Part shown: positions 9,522 to 17,649 of the stretch, in pieces
Layout: each line of letters opens with the position of its first letter
How positions within the stretch are numbered: position 1 is the stretch's first letter
Assembly (NCBI GenBank): GCA_964520785.1
Contig: CAZFQG010000056.1
Span: 1 to 31,807 of the forward strand
DNA length: 31,807 nucleotides
DNA from: CAZFQG01 sp964520785
GTDB lineage: Bacteria > Planctomycetota > Planctomycetia > Pirellulales > Thermoguttaceae
Direction of reading: 5' to 3'
The notes under the pieces: generated by a model
Told to the model about the DNA's origin: nothing
Databases searched by the model: none
Seen by the model: only the letters and a program-made list of their open reading frames with translations
Program-made: the position numbers and the translations under genes

Positions 9522-10727
9522 ATGGACAACTCGAGCACACGACGTTCATTTCTGCATTCGCTCGGCGCGGGTGCCGCCGCGATGGGCCTTGCCGCCACGG
9601 CGTTTGGTCAGGAGCAACCGAAAATCCAGGGCTTCGAGGACGAACCGGTCGATCCGACGCGCTCGAAAAAGTGGGAACCGGTTTCCGACCGCCGGATACG
9701 CGTCGGTATCGTCGGGTACGGGACGTGCCGCTTCGGTGCCGCGTTCAGTTTTCAGGACCATCCCAACGTCGAGGTGGTCGCCGTCAGCGATCTGTTTCCC
9801 GACCGGTGCGCCGAACTCGCGAAGGCATGCCATTGCGAGAAGACGTATCCGTCTCTCGAAGAAATGGTCAAGGACGACGATATCGAAGCTATCTTCGTGG
9901 CCACCGATGCGCCGAGCCACGCCGCCCACTGCATCGAGGTTCTCAAGCACGGCAAGCACGTCGCGTGCGCCGTCCCGGCCGTCTGGGGATCGCTCGAAGA
10001 CGCCGACAAGCTATACGAAGCGGTTAAGACAAGTGGGCTGAAATACATGATGATGGAGACCTCATGCTATCGCGCCGACTGCTACGCCATGCGGCGAATC
10101 TACATGGCCGGCGGCTTCGGAAAGCTCATCTATTCCGAGGGAGAATACTATCATTTCCATTCGCGCCAGATCGGGTCGTACAAGAACTGGCGGGTCGGTT
10201 GCATTCCTTTGTGGTATCCCACCCATTCGACCGCGTACTACGTGGGTGTAACGGACAAGCCGTTCACGTCCGTCTCTTGTACCGGTTCGAACGCCGGTTT
10301 CCCCTCATACCAGCCGGATGCCAACGTCTACAATAACCGTTTCACCGATCAGATCGCCCTTTTCGAGACGGCGGAGGGGGGCACGTCTCGGATGCTCATG
10401 TGCAAGGGAATACGGGACAAGGGGGGCGAGACCGGACGGGTCTTCGGCGAGCAGGGCTGGATGGACGGCACGGATTACCGCGGCGCGATGAAGAATCTGC
10501 CGAGTATCGAGCGACCGCCTTTACCCCCCGGGGTCCAAGCCGGTGGACACGGCGGGTCGCACGGACAGCTTTCCAATGAGTTCGTCCTATCGATCTTGCA
10601 GGACCGCGAGCCGGTGGTCGACATCGCGCAGTCGCTGAACATGACCGTCTGCGGCATCATCGCGAACGAGTCGGCGCTGAAGGACGGCGAGCGTCTTAAG
10701 GTGCCGTTCTATGAACCGGCGAGTTAG
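9522..10727 (+). CDS. Tat-exported Gfo/Idh/MocA family oxidoreductase
   Basis: Predicted NAD(P)-dependent sugar or sugar-derivative dehydrogenase of 401 residues. Seen: a twin-arginine signal (STRRSFLHSLGAGAAAMGLAA), so export of the folded protein with cofactor is expected; a Rossmann start (RVGIVGYGTCRFGAAF); and a C-terminal Gfo/Idh half with GGFGKLIYSEGEYYH and WYPTHSTAYYVG, which are usual in planctomycete members. The usual EKP motif after GKHV is replaced by AVP (GKHVACAVPAVWG), so the catalytic lysine common in the family is missing; the reaction may differ or rely on other residues. ATG 9522 is supported by AGGAGAG eight bases upstream and puts the Tat motif at the N-terminus. It probably works with the adjacent transporter, but this is inference. 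Confidence 0.9.
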   Translation: MDNSSTRRSFLHSLGAGAAAMGLAATAFGQEQPKIQGFEDEPVDPTRSKKWEPVSDRRIRVGIVGYGTCRFGAAFSFQDHPNVEVVAVSDLFPDRCAELAKACHCEKTYPSLEEMVKDDDIEAIFVATDAPSHAAHCIEVLKHGKHVACAVPAVWGSLEDADKLYEAVKTSGLKYMMMETSCYRADCYAMRRIYMAGGFGKLIYSEGEYYHFHSRQIGSYKNWRVGCIPLWYPTHSTAYYVGVTDKPFTSVSCTGSNAGFPSYQPDANVYNNRFTDQIALFETAEGGTSRMLMCKGIRDKGGETGRVFGEQGWMDGTDYRGAMKNLPSIERPPLPPGVQAGGHGGSHGQLSNEFVLSILQDREPVVDIAQSLNMTVCGIIANESALKDGERLKVPFYEPAS

Positions 10728-10752
10728 CCGGCGCGTTTCGGAAGATGAAACG

Positions 10753-11211
10753 CTATTTCTCCGAAAGCCCCACGTCGACGATCACCCTGCCGTCGGCGAT
10801 GGAGAATGGAATCGAAATCGGCTGAACGTCGGCGGGAAAACAAACCTCGTGGTTCTTTCCGGTGACCACGGTCGGCAGACCGAGGGTCATTTTGAACTGG
10901 GCGAGCCCCGCTTTGGCCTTCCCGGCGACCATGTTCGTCAGCTCGCCGATGAGATCGATGACGTCCTTGTCCACCTTCTCGAACGGTTCCTGAAGCATCG
11001 CTTCGGCCACCTTGAGAGCGACCCTCTCTTCGACGCTCATCACGACCAGCCCGCTCACGAGACCGGTAAGGCTGATGACGCCGCTGAGGTCCAGCGATGG
11101 CACCGCGTCGGACTTCAGCGAAATCTCGCCTCGCTCGAGTTCCATGCCGGTGGTCTGTTTGAAGACGTCGACCGTCGACTTGAGAAACGGATTGATGTAT
11201 TCGACTTTCAT
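10753..11211 (-). CDS. cheX: Chemotaxis phosphatase CheX
   Basis: 152-residue CheC/CheX/FliY-family protein that would dephosphorylate CheY-P. The sequence shows one ExxN active-site motif (GELTNMVAG, Glu90 and Asn93), as in CheX; CheC has two. It also has the usual long N-terminal beta sheet (LSGVISLTGLVSG) and a C-terminal ISIPFSIADGRVIVDVGL strand pair. It is transcribed away from the main chemotaxis genes and converges with the Gfo/Idh/MocA gene, with 25 bases between stops. No clear Shine-Dalgarno precedes the ATG. With a second CheX at 22422, the locus has two phosphatases and no CheZ. Confidence 0.88.
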   Translation of the reverse strand: MKVEYINPFLKSTVDVFKQTTGMELERGEISLKSDAVPSLDLSGVISLTGLVSGLVVMSVEERVALKVAEAMLQEPFEKVDKDVIDLIGELTNMVAGKAKAGLAQFKMTLGLPTVVTGKNHEVCFPADVQPISIPFSIADGRVIVDVGLSEK

Positions 11212-11422
11212 TGGGGAAGACTACCCTTTTGCCCGGTTGGGCGTTCTCGGCTTATTCTCGTGGGTTGGCATCAACCGCGAACGCCCCGGACCGCGGTCTT
11301 CGCGGAACGAGAAGACGTTCGCGCCGCGGCCACGACCGGACCGCTCCTTGGCGAACGTCAACGGCCCGATTGAGTTCCCTTCCATCATCCGCCGCTGGAA
11401 TCGTCCGGTTCCGTCGCCACGC

Positions 11423-11457
11423 GGAATCTCGTCAATAGCGAGGAATCTCGTCAATAG
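11423..11457 (+). repeat. Tandem 16-bp direct repeat
   Basis: GGAATCTCGTCAATAG occurs at 11423-11438 and 11442-11457, identical, with three bases between (19-bp period). Confidence 0.85.
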
Positions 11458-11464
11458 TATTGAC
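11450..11464. promoter_or_regulatory. Perfect palindrome, possible operator
   Basis: GTCAATA-G-TATTGAC, 7 bp on each side of one central base. It begins inside the second copy of the direct repeat. Its symmetry suits a dimeric regulator, but no regulator gene is nearby. Confidence 0.4.
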
Positions 11465-11701
11465 CACGCGGGGGGCGCGCGGCAACGAGAAAAGCGACCG
11501 AAACGGCGAATCCGCCGCGACTTCCGCGGATAATCGTTACAACCCGAGCCGTTCGATGCACCGCCCGACGTAACCTCTACGGCTTTAGCCGCCCAACGGC
11601 GGCGCCGGCGGCGGGGAATCCGCGAACTGCCGGCCGTGCATCCAACGGTCAATCCAGGGAAGCCCGGTTGACTGCGCGCATTTTATGACCCACGTTATCC
11701 T

Positions 11702-11718
11702 AGTGTTCTGTCAACACT
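11702..11718. repeat. Spaced inverted repeat AGTGTT-N5-AACACT
   Basis: Perfect 6-bp arms with a 5-base spacer in the cheX-cheY intergenic region; could be an operator or a small hairpin. Confidence 0.4.
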
Positions 11719-11797
11719 GAGATTCTGGGTTGGCGGCACGCCGAAGTACGGCAATCGCCCCGGACGGAACCGAAACGTCAATCCCACTTCCCACGTC

Positions 11798-11818
11798 TGA
11801 CAAGGCACTGGATTGTCA
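11798..11818. repeat. Spaced inverted repeat TGACAA-N9-TTGTCA
   Basis: Perfect 6-bp arms with a 9-base spacer, 67 bases before the first cheY. The 15-base centre-to-centre spacing is in the range used by dimeric regulators. Confidence 0.4.
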
Positions 11819-11884
11819 CCCTTGCCGGGCTTTCACGGTTTCGGAAAGTCCGCCCTAGAACCCCGCTTTCGGGAGAGAGCATCC

Positions 11885-12259
11885 ATGAGCATACGAGTAT
11901 TGGTAGCGGACGACTCCAGCACGATGCGAAAGATCATCAGTCGGACGCTCAACGCGCTGGAAATCAAGGACATCGTCGAGGCGGAGAACGGCGAACAGGC
12001 CCTCTCCCTCTTCTCGCCCGATTCCTTCGATCTGGTCCTCACCGATTGGAACATGCCGGGTAAGACCGGACTGGAAGTCGTCAAGGGCATCCGCGAGACG
12101 GATAAGACGACTCCCATCATCATGGTCACGACGGAGGCGGAAAAGGCCAGGGTCATCGAGGCCATTCAAGCCGGCATCAACGACTATCTCGTAAAGCCGT
12201 TCGATAAGGATGACCTGCAGAAGAAGGTGGAGAAGCACTGCCCCGCCCTGGCCCAATAG
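11885..12259 (+). CDS. cheY: Chemotaxis response regulator CheY (first copy)
   Basis: Single-domain receiver of 124 residues. Seen: the acidic pair Asp9-Asp10, phosphoacceptor Asp54 (LTDWNMPG, the classic CheY context), Thr82, and Lys104 in LVKPF. The DWNMPG motif followed by TGLEVVK is close to motor-type CheY. The start at ATG 11885 has GGGAGAGAG upstream; a longer frame to 11813 adds residues that do not look like a receiver. It is phosphorylated by the downstream CheA and probably dephosphorylated by CheX. The target (flagellar or pilus motor) is not encoded in the window. Confidence 0.93.
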   Translation: MSIRVLVADDSSTMRKIISRTLNALEIKDIVEAENGEQALSLFSPDSFDLVLTDWNMPGKTGLEVVKGIRETDKTTPIIMVTTEAEKARVIEAIQAGINDYLVKPFDKDDLQKKVEKHCPALAQ

Positions 12260-12307
12260 GTCGCGGCGAGGGTCCATCCCATGCCACCCGGTGGCCGGGC
12301 GGTCAAC

Positions 12308-12337
12308 CGCGGGAGACGCCTCCGTGCGGCTCCCGCG
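12308..12337 (+). repeat. Hairpin between cheY and cheA
   Basis: CGCGGGAG (12308-12315) pairs perfectly with CTCCCGCG (12330-12337); a further CGC/GCG pair can form inside. No T-run follows, so this is more likely a partial terminator or RNA-stability element than a full terminator. Confidence 0.45.
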
Positions 12338-12393
12338 CGCGGCTCCCCCCAATTCCAACTAACCCGACGCCGCTAAAACAACTGGGGAACCAG

Positions 12394-14715
12394 ATGGAAT
12401 CAAGAAACGCGATCAAAGAGACGCTTGCCGGATTCAGCGCGGAACTGCTGGCAGCCGATTCCGGCAATAAGCGAGCCCTGCGCGACGTCTTCTCCAGTAT
12501 CGAACTTGTCGGACGCGTCATCGACGAGATCGATGAAAGCGAGGAGTACGCGCGGGTACGCGAGGCGATTGACTTGGCCGTGGAGTCGTTGGACGCGGTT
12601 TTGAATGACCGGCTGGGCGACGGCGGCCGAGCGGTCGATGCCTTGTCCAACGTCATGGCCGCCACCGCCGATTCTCTCGAGCGGGCGGACGAGAACACGG
12701 CGACCGAGTGGTTGCTTCAGTCGGTAGAGGAATTGCGAGGGCTGCTTTCCGGCGACAAGGAGCCCGATGCGATACCGGCCGGCGAGGAGGGGGAGACCCT
12801 GAACCGGGCGGCACCTCCTGATGGGGATTCCGCGAAAACCGCGCCGTCTTCGGGCGCCGGCACCCCGGCGCGAGAGCCGTCGGAGGAGATCGCGCCGCCG
12901 CCGGGAAAACCAAGCGAAGACGCCCCGGCCGCATTCCCCGAACGGGCCGCGGTCGGCGGGGAGGATGATGGTCTCTCTTGGATGCTCCCTCACGACACGG
13001 ACCTCGATATTCTCTCGGAGTTCACGACCGAATCGTTCGACCGCATCGCGCAGATCGAAGCGTCGCTTTTGGAACTCGAGAACAATCCGGATGACGCGGA
13101 TCAAGTCGGTGAGATATTCCGCGCGTTCCACACGATCAAGGGGACTTCCGGCTTTCTCGGACTGGACGCCATCCAGAAACTGGCCCATCTGGCGGAGAAT
13201 CTTCTCGACCGGGCCAGGGACGGAGAGATCCGCATCATCGGAGGGTACGCGGACCTTTCGTTGAAGTCTTGCGATATGCTCCGGGAGATGATCTCGACCG
13301 TAGAGAATAGCTCGCCCGGAGAGCCGTTGGCGAAGCCGCCGAGTTTCGACGACCTGATCCGCGGCTTGTCCGACCCGGATTCGGTGGAAGCAAACGCCCA
13401 ACTTCCCGAAGCCGAGAGAACCGCGACGGCCCCATCGCGGGAGGATTCTTCCGGGGAAACGGGGGACGCGAAACGGCCGCTCGGCGAACCCGCGAGGGAG
13501 GTCCAGGAGGTGACCATGAAGAAGTCGTCCGCCTCTCGCCCGGAGGCGGATGCCTCGATCCGCGTGAGCACGGCACGGCTAGACAGTCTGATCAACATGG
13601 CGGGAGAGCTGGTAATCGCCCATTCGATGGTCGCCCAGGACGCGGCGGTCATCGCCGAGAACGACGCGCGCCTGGCCAAAAACGTCAGCCACAGCGGAAA
13701 GATCATCCGGGATCTCCAGGACCTGGCGATGGCCCTCCGGATGGTTCCCCTGAAGGGTTGCTTCCAAAAAATGGCCCGATTGGTCCGCGACCTCGGGCAC
13801 AAGGCGAACAAGCCGGTCCGGTTCGTGGTCGAGGGAGAGGAGACGGAAATCGACCGAAACATGGTCGAAGCGATCAACGATCCTTTGGTGCATATGATCC
13901 GGAATTCGGTCGACCACGGAATCGAGGAGGCCGACCAGCGCCGCGCCGCCGGAAAGGAGCCCACCGGAACGGTGAACCTGAGGGCCTACCACGCGGCCGG
14001 CAACGTCATCATCGAGTTGATCGATGACGGCAAGGGGCTCGATAAGGACGCGATCGTCGCGAAAGCGGTCCAGCGGGGAATCATCGAGCCGGGCCGCGAA
14101 CTCGGCGACCGCGAGGCGTTCGACCTGATTTTCCATGCCGGTCTGTCGACCGCGAAAACGGTCACCGACATTTCCGGCCGCGGCGTCGGAATGGACGTGG
14201 TTCGAAAGGGAATCGAGGGACTCAACGGCCGCGTCGAGGTTGACTCGAAACGTGGAGAGGGGACAAGACTCACGATCTATCTTCCGCTGACCATGGCCAT
14301 ATCCGACGCCATGTTGCTGGGGGTCGGCGGCGAGCGTTTCCTCTTGCCGATTCCCTTCATCGCGAACACCTTCCGGCCAGAGCCGAAGGCCGTTTCGAGG
14401 ATTCACGACCGCTCGGAGGTCGTCTCCTTCCTGGGCTCCCTCGTCCCGATGGTCCGGCTGCACGAGCTTTTCGGCATCCCCGGCGCGAAAACCGACCCGT
14501 CCGACGGCCTGGTGGTCGTGATCGAGGCGGAAGGCCGACGCTGCGCCATGTTCGTCGACGCCATCCTGGGCCAGCATCAAGTGGTCATCAAGTCGCTGGG
14601 CCCCCTGTTCAGTGACGTCGATGGGGTTTCCGGCGGGGCAATTCTGGGAGACGGCCGAATCGGCCTGATTCTGGATGCCTCGGGAATCCTGAAACTGGCC
14701 CTCTCCAGCGGCTGA
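12394..14715 (+). CDS. cheA: Chemotaxis histidine kinase CheA with N-terminal extension
   Basis: 773-residue cytoplasmic kinase. Order of domains: a helical region at about 1-120 with no HPt signature; an acidic, proline-rich linker at about 120-195; the HPt domain at about 205-315 with phosphoacceptor His246 in FRAFHTIKGTSGFLG; a short low-complexity linker; the dimerisation helices from about 386 (RVSTARLDSLINMAGELV); the ATPase domain with the N-box (LVHMIRNSVDHGIE), DDGKGLD and GRGVGMDVV; and a C-terminal CheW-like domain. HPt is normally at the very N-terminus (E. coli His48), so about 200 residues are added. The roughly 70-residue linker between HPt and the dimerisation helices is too short for a normal P2 CheY-docking domain. 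ATG 12394 has TGGGGA upstream. Confidence 0.95.
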   Translation: MESRNAIKETLAGFSAELLAADSGNKRALRDVFSSIELVGRVIDEIDESEEYARVREAIDLAVESLDAVLNDRLGDGGRAVDALSNVMAATADSLERADENTATEWLLQSVEELRGLLSGDKEPDAIPAGEEGETLNRAAPPDGDSAKTAPSSGAGTPAREPSEEIAPPPGKPSEDAPAAFPERAAVGGEDDGLSWMLPHDTDLDILSEFTTESFDRIAQIEASLLELENNPDDADQVGEIFRAFHTIKGTSGFLGLDAIQKLAHLAENLLDRARDGEIRIIGGYADLSLKSCDMLREMISTVENSSPGEPLAKPPSFDDLIRGLSDPDSVEANAQLPEAERTATAPSREDSSGETGDAKRPLGEPAREVQEVTMKKSSASRPEADASIRVSTARLDSLINMAGELVIAHSMVAQDAAVIAENDARLAKNVSHSGKIIRDLQDLAMALRMVPLKGCFQKMARLVRDLGHKANKPVRFVVEGEETEIDRNMVEAINDPLVHMIRNSVDHGIEEADQRRAAGKEPTGTVNLRAYHAAGNVIIELIDDGKGLDKDAIVAKAVQRGIIEPGRELGDREAFDLIFHAGLSTAKTVTDISGRGVGMDVVRKGIEGLNGRVEVDSKRGEGTRLTIYLPLTMAISDAMLLGVGGERFLLPIPFIANTFRPEPKAVSRIHDRSEVVSFLGSLVPMVRLHELFGIPGAKTDPSDGLVVVIEAEGRRCAMFVDAILGQHQVVIKSLGPLFSDVDGVSGGAILGDGRIGLILDASGILKLALSSG

Positions 14716-14734
14716 TAAGCGAACAAGTCATCCA

Positions 14735-14779
14735 TCCGTCATAACGACGGACACGAAATACGCGCCGAGCGGTTCGGCG
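14735..14779 (+). repeat. Two small hairpins between cheA and mcp1
   Basis: TCCGTC/GACGGA (14735-14751, 5-base loop) and CGCCGA/TCGGCG (14763-14779, 5-base loop), each with perfect 6-bp stems. No T-run. They lie in the 119-base gap after cheA. Confidence 0.35.
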
Positions 14780-14834
14780 GACAATCCCGGGGCGCGAACA
14801 ATACTAATCACACACTACAAGAGGACTAAAGAGC

Positions 14835-16826
14835 ATGTTTTCCAAATTGAAACTCTCGACGAAGATCGCCGCGGGTTACGCGGTGGTCATTTTCTTCCTG
14901 GTCGTCGTCGGCGTGACCGGCTACCTGGGACTGAGAAACGTGATTTCGGAAATCACGGCGATCAACCAACAGTTCGAGATCGCGAGAAAGGTAAAGGAGG
15001 TGGAGGCGGGCGCATCGGATGCACAAGCCAATTCCCTACGGTACATCATCTACCGGGATGACAAGTACCATGAAGCGATCAGAAAGGAATGTGACGCGGT
15101 CCTCTCGGCGACCAAGGAAGCCAAGGAGATGATGCTCTCGGCCGAGAACCGCAGAAGCGCCGATAACGTCGTGGCCGCGGTCGAAAACTATCGCGACGCC
15201 TGCGAGGAGCAGTTTGCCTTGCAGACCGAGAGGGCCGATATCAATAGAATTCGCGCCGAGGCGGCGGCGACGGTGAAGTCGTCCATTCTGGACATCATCA
15301 GTCATACGACGCAGTCGGCGCAGGACAGCCGGGATACCGTGGGTAGCCGCGAGGTGGCGGATTGGCGGTTCACGGAATACATTCTGGAAACCGAAAGAGT
15401 GAATGAAGAGTTCAACGCCTTATACGCGATCGCGTTGAGGTACCAGAATGCGCTGACCGAAGAGGACCGTTCGAAAGTGGCCGAGGAATGGCTCGCGCAG
15501 ATCACGCGGATCGGGGAATCCTTGACCGGACTCGATAAACGGACCACGGACGCCCTCTCGAAAGAGAAGATCGGCGCGGCCCAGTCGGCCCTCGCGACGT
15601 ATCTGGACAGGACGAAGGCCTACCTCCAGACGGAACGCGACTTGAGTCAACTGCAGACGCACAAACAGAGGCCGGCGGCTGACGCCGTCATGGCGAACGC
15701 CGCGGCCGTATCCAAAGTGGTCGACGGGCTGATCGACGAGGTCTCCGCCCGCGCCGACCGAGCGGCCGGTTTCGCCAACACGCTGATTTTCGGCGTGTCG
15801 GTCGCCGCGTTGCTGGTGAGCATCGGAGGCGCTTTCTTGATCGTCTATTCCATCACGCGGCCCATCAACCGGATCATCGGAAACCTCACGGCCGGAGCCG
15901 ATCAGACCACCAGTGCCGCGGGGCAAGTGTCCGCGGCGAGCCAGTCGTTGGCGCAAGGCGCGTCCGAGCAGGCGGCGGCCCTCGAGGAAACCAGTTCCAG
16001 CATGGAAGAGATGTCTTCGATGACGGCCCAGAACGCCAACAACGCGAACGAGGCGAAAAAGCTCTCGGAAGCGGCGCTGAGCAGCTCCCAAAAGGGGGGC
16101 GAGGCCATGCAGCGCATGTCGTCGGCAATCGACGATATCAAACGGTCCTCCGATGAAACCGCGAAGGTCGTCAGCACCATCGACGAAATCGCCTTCCAGA
16201 CGAATCTGCTCGCCCTGAACGCCGCCGTCGAGGCGGCCCGCGCCGGCGAGGCCGGGAAGGGATTCGCGGTGGTCGCCGAGGAAGTCCGAAATCTGGCCCA
16301 GCGCAGCGCCGAGGCCGCCAGGACGACGGCCGACCTGATCGGTGGATCGGTCAAGAATGCCGATACCGGAGTCGACATCTCCAAGGAAGTCGCCGAGGCG
16401 CTCGCCGAGATCGCCGAGGGATCGCGGAAGGTAAATGATCTGGTCGCCGAGATCGACGCCGCCAGCAATGAGCAGGCTCAGGGAATCGGACAGATCAACA
16501 CGGCCTTGACTCAAATGGACCAGGTGACCCAGGCCAACGCCGCCGGCGCCGAGGAATCCGCCTCCGCCGCCGAGGAACTCAGTTCGCAGGCGGAGGAGCT
16601 GCGCCGCATGGTCATGGACCTCCAGGCGATCGTCGGCGGAACGCGGACCGGCGCCGAGCAGGCCGCCAAACGCGGGCACGTGAAGACCCCCGAAACCCAC
16701 CGGTACCAATCCGGCGGAGGAGAGGCCGCCAAGTCCCAACGTTCGCAACCGTCCCGACGTCCCGCCAACGAGGAGAAGCACGATTGGCTCCCGCTGGAAA
16801 ACGACCGGGAACTTGCCAATTTCTAA
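14835..16826 (+). CDS. Methyl-accepting chemotaxis protein with long helical sensor domain
   Basis: 663-residue inner-membrane receptor. Seen: TM1 at about 11-33, a periplasmic region of about 280 residues that looks almost wholly helical (heptad-like, rich in E/K/A), TM2 at about 315-337, then a very short juxtamembrane segment (ITRPINRII) running straight into the coiled coil. The hairpin tip has the conserved DEIAFQTNLLALNAAVEAAR and GKGFAVVAEEVR segments. The sensor length suits a helical bimodular (HBM) or four-helix domain; the ligand is unknown. A full two-helix HAMP domain is not apparent. After a hydrophilic linker, the tail ends in HDWLPLENDRELANF, closely matching the other receptor of this locus. 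The start has GAGG upstream. Confidence 0.93.
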   Translation: MFSKLKLSTKIAAGYAVVIFFLVVVGVTGYLGLRNVISEITAINQQFEIARKVKEVEAGASDAQANSLRYIIYRDDKYHEAIRKECDAVLSATKEAKEMMLSAENRRSADNVVAAVENYRDACEEQFALQTERADINRIRAEAAATVKSSILDIISHTTQSAQDSRDTVGSREVADWRFTEYILETERVNEEFNALYAIALRYQNALTEEDRSKVAEEWLAQITRIGESLTGLDKRTTDALSKEKIGAAQSALATYLDRTKAYLQTERDLSQLQTHKQRPAADAVMANAAAVSKVVDGLIDEVSARADRAAGFANTLIFGVSVAALLVSIGGAFLIVYSITRPINRIIGNLTAGADQTTSAAGQVSAASQSLAQGASEQAAALEETSSSMEEMSSMTAQNANNANEAKKLSEAALSSSQKGGEAMQRMSSAIDDIKRSSDETAKVVSTIDEIAFQTNLLALNAAVEAARAGEAGKGFAVVAEEVRNLAQRSAEAARTTADLIGGSVKNADTGVDISKEVAEALAEIAEGSRKVNDLVAEIDAASNEQAQGIGQINTALTQMDQVTQANAAGAEESASAAEELSSQAEELRRMVMDLQAIVGGTRTGAEQAAKRGHVKTPETHRYQSGGGEAAKSQRSQPSRRPANEEKHDWLPLENDRELANF

Positions 16827-16842
16827 CCAAGAGCGGAAAACC

Positions 16843-16881
16843 GGGAACGTCCCGTCCGGCAATTCCCCGGGGGACGTTCCC
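16843..16881 (+). repeat. Strong hairpin between mcp1 and cheW
   Basis: GGGAACGTCCC (16843-16853) and its exact complement (16871-16881) form an 11-bp stem; CCGG/CCGG can extend it inside the loop. No T-run follows. It lies 17 bases after the receptor stop. Confidence 0.5.
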
Positions 16882-16940
16882 CGATATTCCCACATCAGAC
16901 GAGAACGAACACCATCACGAATTCATTGGAAAGGAATAAT

Positions 16941-17426
16941 ATGACTCAACCAGAAACGACCACCGGCCGGGCCGGAAAATATCTGACCTTCGTTCTCGGT
17001 GGCGAAGACTACGGCCTGGAGATTTTGAAAGTCCGGGAGATCATGGGAATGCTCGGCATCACGAGCGTTCCGAATTCGCCCTACCACGTCAAGGGCGTCG
17101 TCAACATCCGAGGCAAAGTCATCGCCATCGTGGACCTGCGGGCGAAATTCGGCATGCCGGAGGCTGAATACACCGATGAAACCTGCATTATCGTCGTTTA
17201 CGTGGGCCAGGTAGAGGTCGGAATCATCGTCGATCGCGTCTCCGAGGTGATGGATATTGCCGAGGACGACATCGAGGACGCGCCGGAGTTGGGAACGGAT
17301 ATCGATACCCACGCGATTCTCGGCATGAGCAAGGCGGGCGGAAAAGTCACCATTCTGCTGGACATCAATAAGGTTCTCGGGGGCGACCAGATGATGGCCG
17401 AAACGGAATGCCTCGAGACGGTTTAG
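16941..17426 (+). CDS. cheW: Chemotaxis coupling protein CheW
   Basis: 161-residue adaptor that links receptors to CheA in the signalling array. Seen: the CheW beta-barrel pattern, YLTFVLGGEDYGLEILKVREI at the N-terminus (in pieces), VPNSPYHVKGVVNIRGKVIAIVDLR-type second block, and GIIVDRVSEVMDI. ATG 16941 has AAGGA five bases upstream; a TTG at 16926 would put the Shine-Dalgarno inside the gene and is rejected. It lies between the two receptor genes, so all three are probably expressed together, though hairpins separate them. Confidence 0.95.
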   Translation: MTQPETTTGRAGKYLTFVLGGEDYGLEILKVREIMGMLGITSVPNSPYHVKGVVNIRGKVIAIVDLRAKFGMPEAEYTDETCIIVVYVGQVEVGIIVDRVSEVMDIAEDDIEDAPELGTDIDTHAILGMSKAGGKVTILLDINKVLGGDQMMAETECLETV

Positions 17427-17468
17427 CCAGAGGCGAGGGGTAAACGCGAGACGGGATGTTTCGTTTTA

Positions 17469-17497
17469 TTCCGGCGGCCTCCCCAGGGTCGCCGGAA
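17469..17497 (+). repeat. Hairpin between cheW and mcp2
   Basis: TTCCGGCG (17469-17476) pairs perfectly with CGCCGGAA (17490-17497); with G-U pairs the stem reaches 12 bp around a CCCCA loop. No T-run follows. The remaining bases to the next start contain nothing else clear. Confidence 0.45.
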
Positions 17498-17649
17498 TCT
17501 CCGAGCCGCGACGAACCGGCGAGGAGAAGAATGGGGTGAGAATGGCAATCGTCGTTTCCAAAGGGGCTTGGAGGCTCCTCGGACGTGAGGTGCCCCCGGC
17601 CCCCACGCAATAAACACTACCCAACCCCCCGTGACAAACCGAGGTCCTC

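Larger units (their letters stand above)
11212..11884. other. 673-bp non-coding region between divergent cheX and cheY
   Basis: No convincing gene on either strand; the frames here are arginine-rich artefacts of the high GC. It holds a direct repeat (11423-11457), a perfect palindrome (11450-11464), a GCCGCC/GGCGGC hairpin with a 4-base loop (11588-11603), and two spaced inverted repeats (11702-11718 and 11798-11818). GTCAAT occurs at 11431, 11450, 11648 and 11777, plus its complement at 11459. A weak promoter-like pair (TTCACG 11832, TAGAAC 11856) lies just before cheY. It is likely the control region of the locus; a small RNA is possible. Confidence 0.6.
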
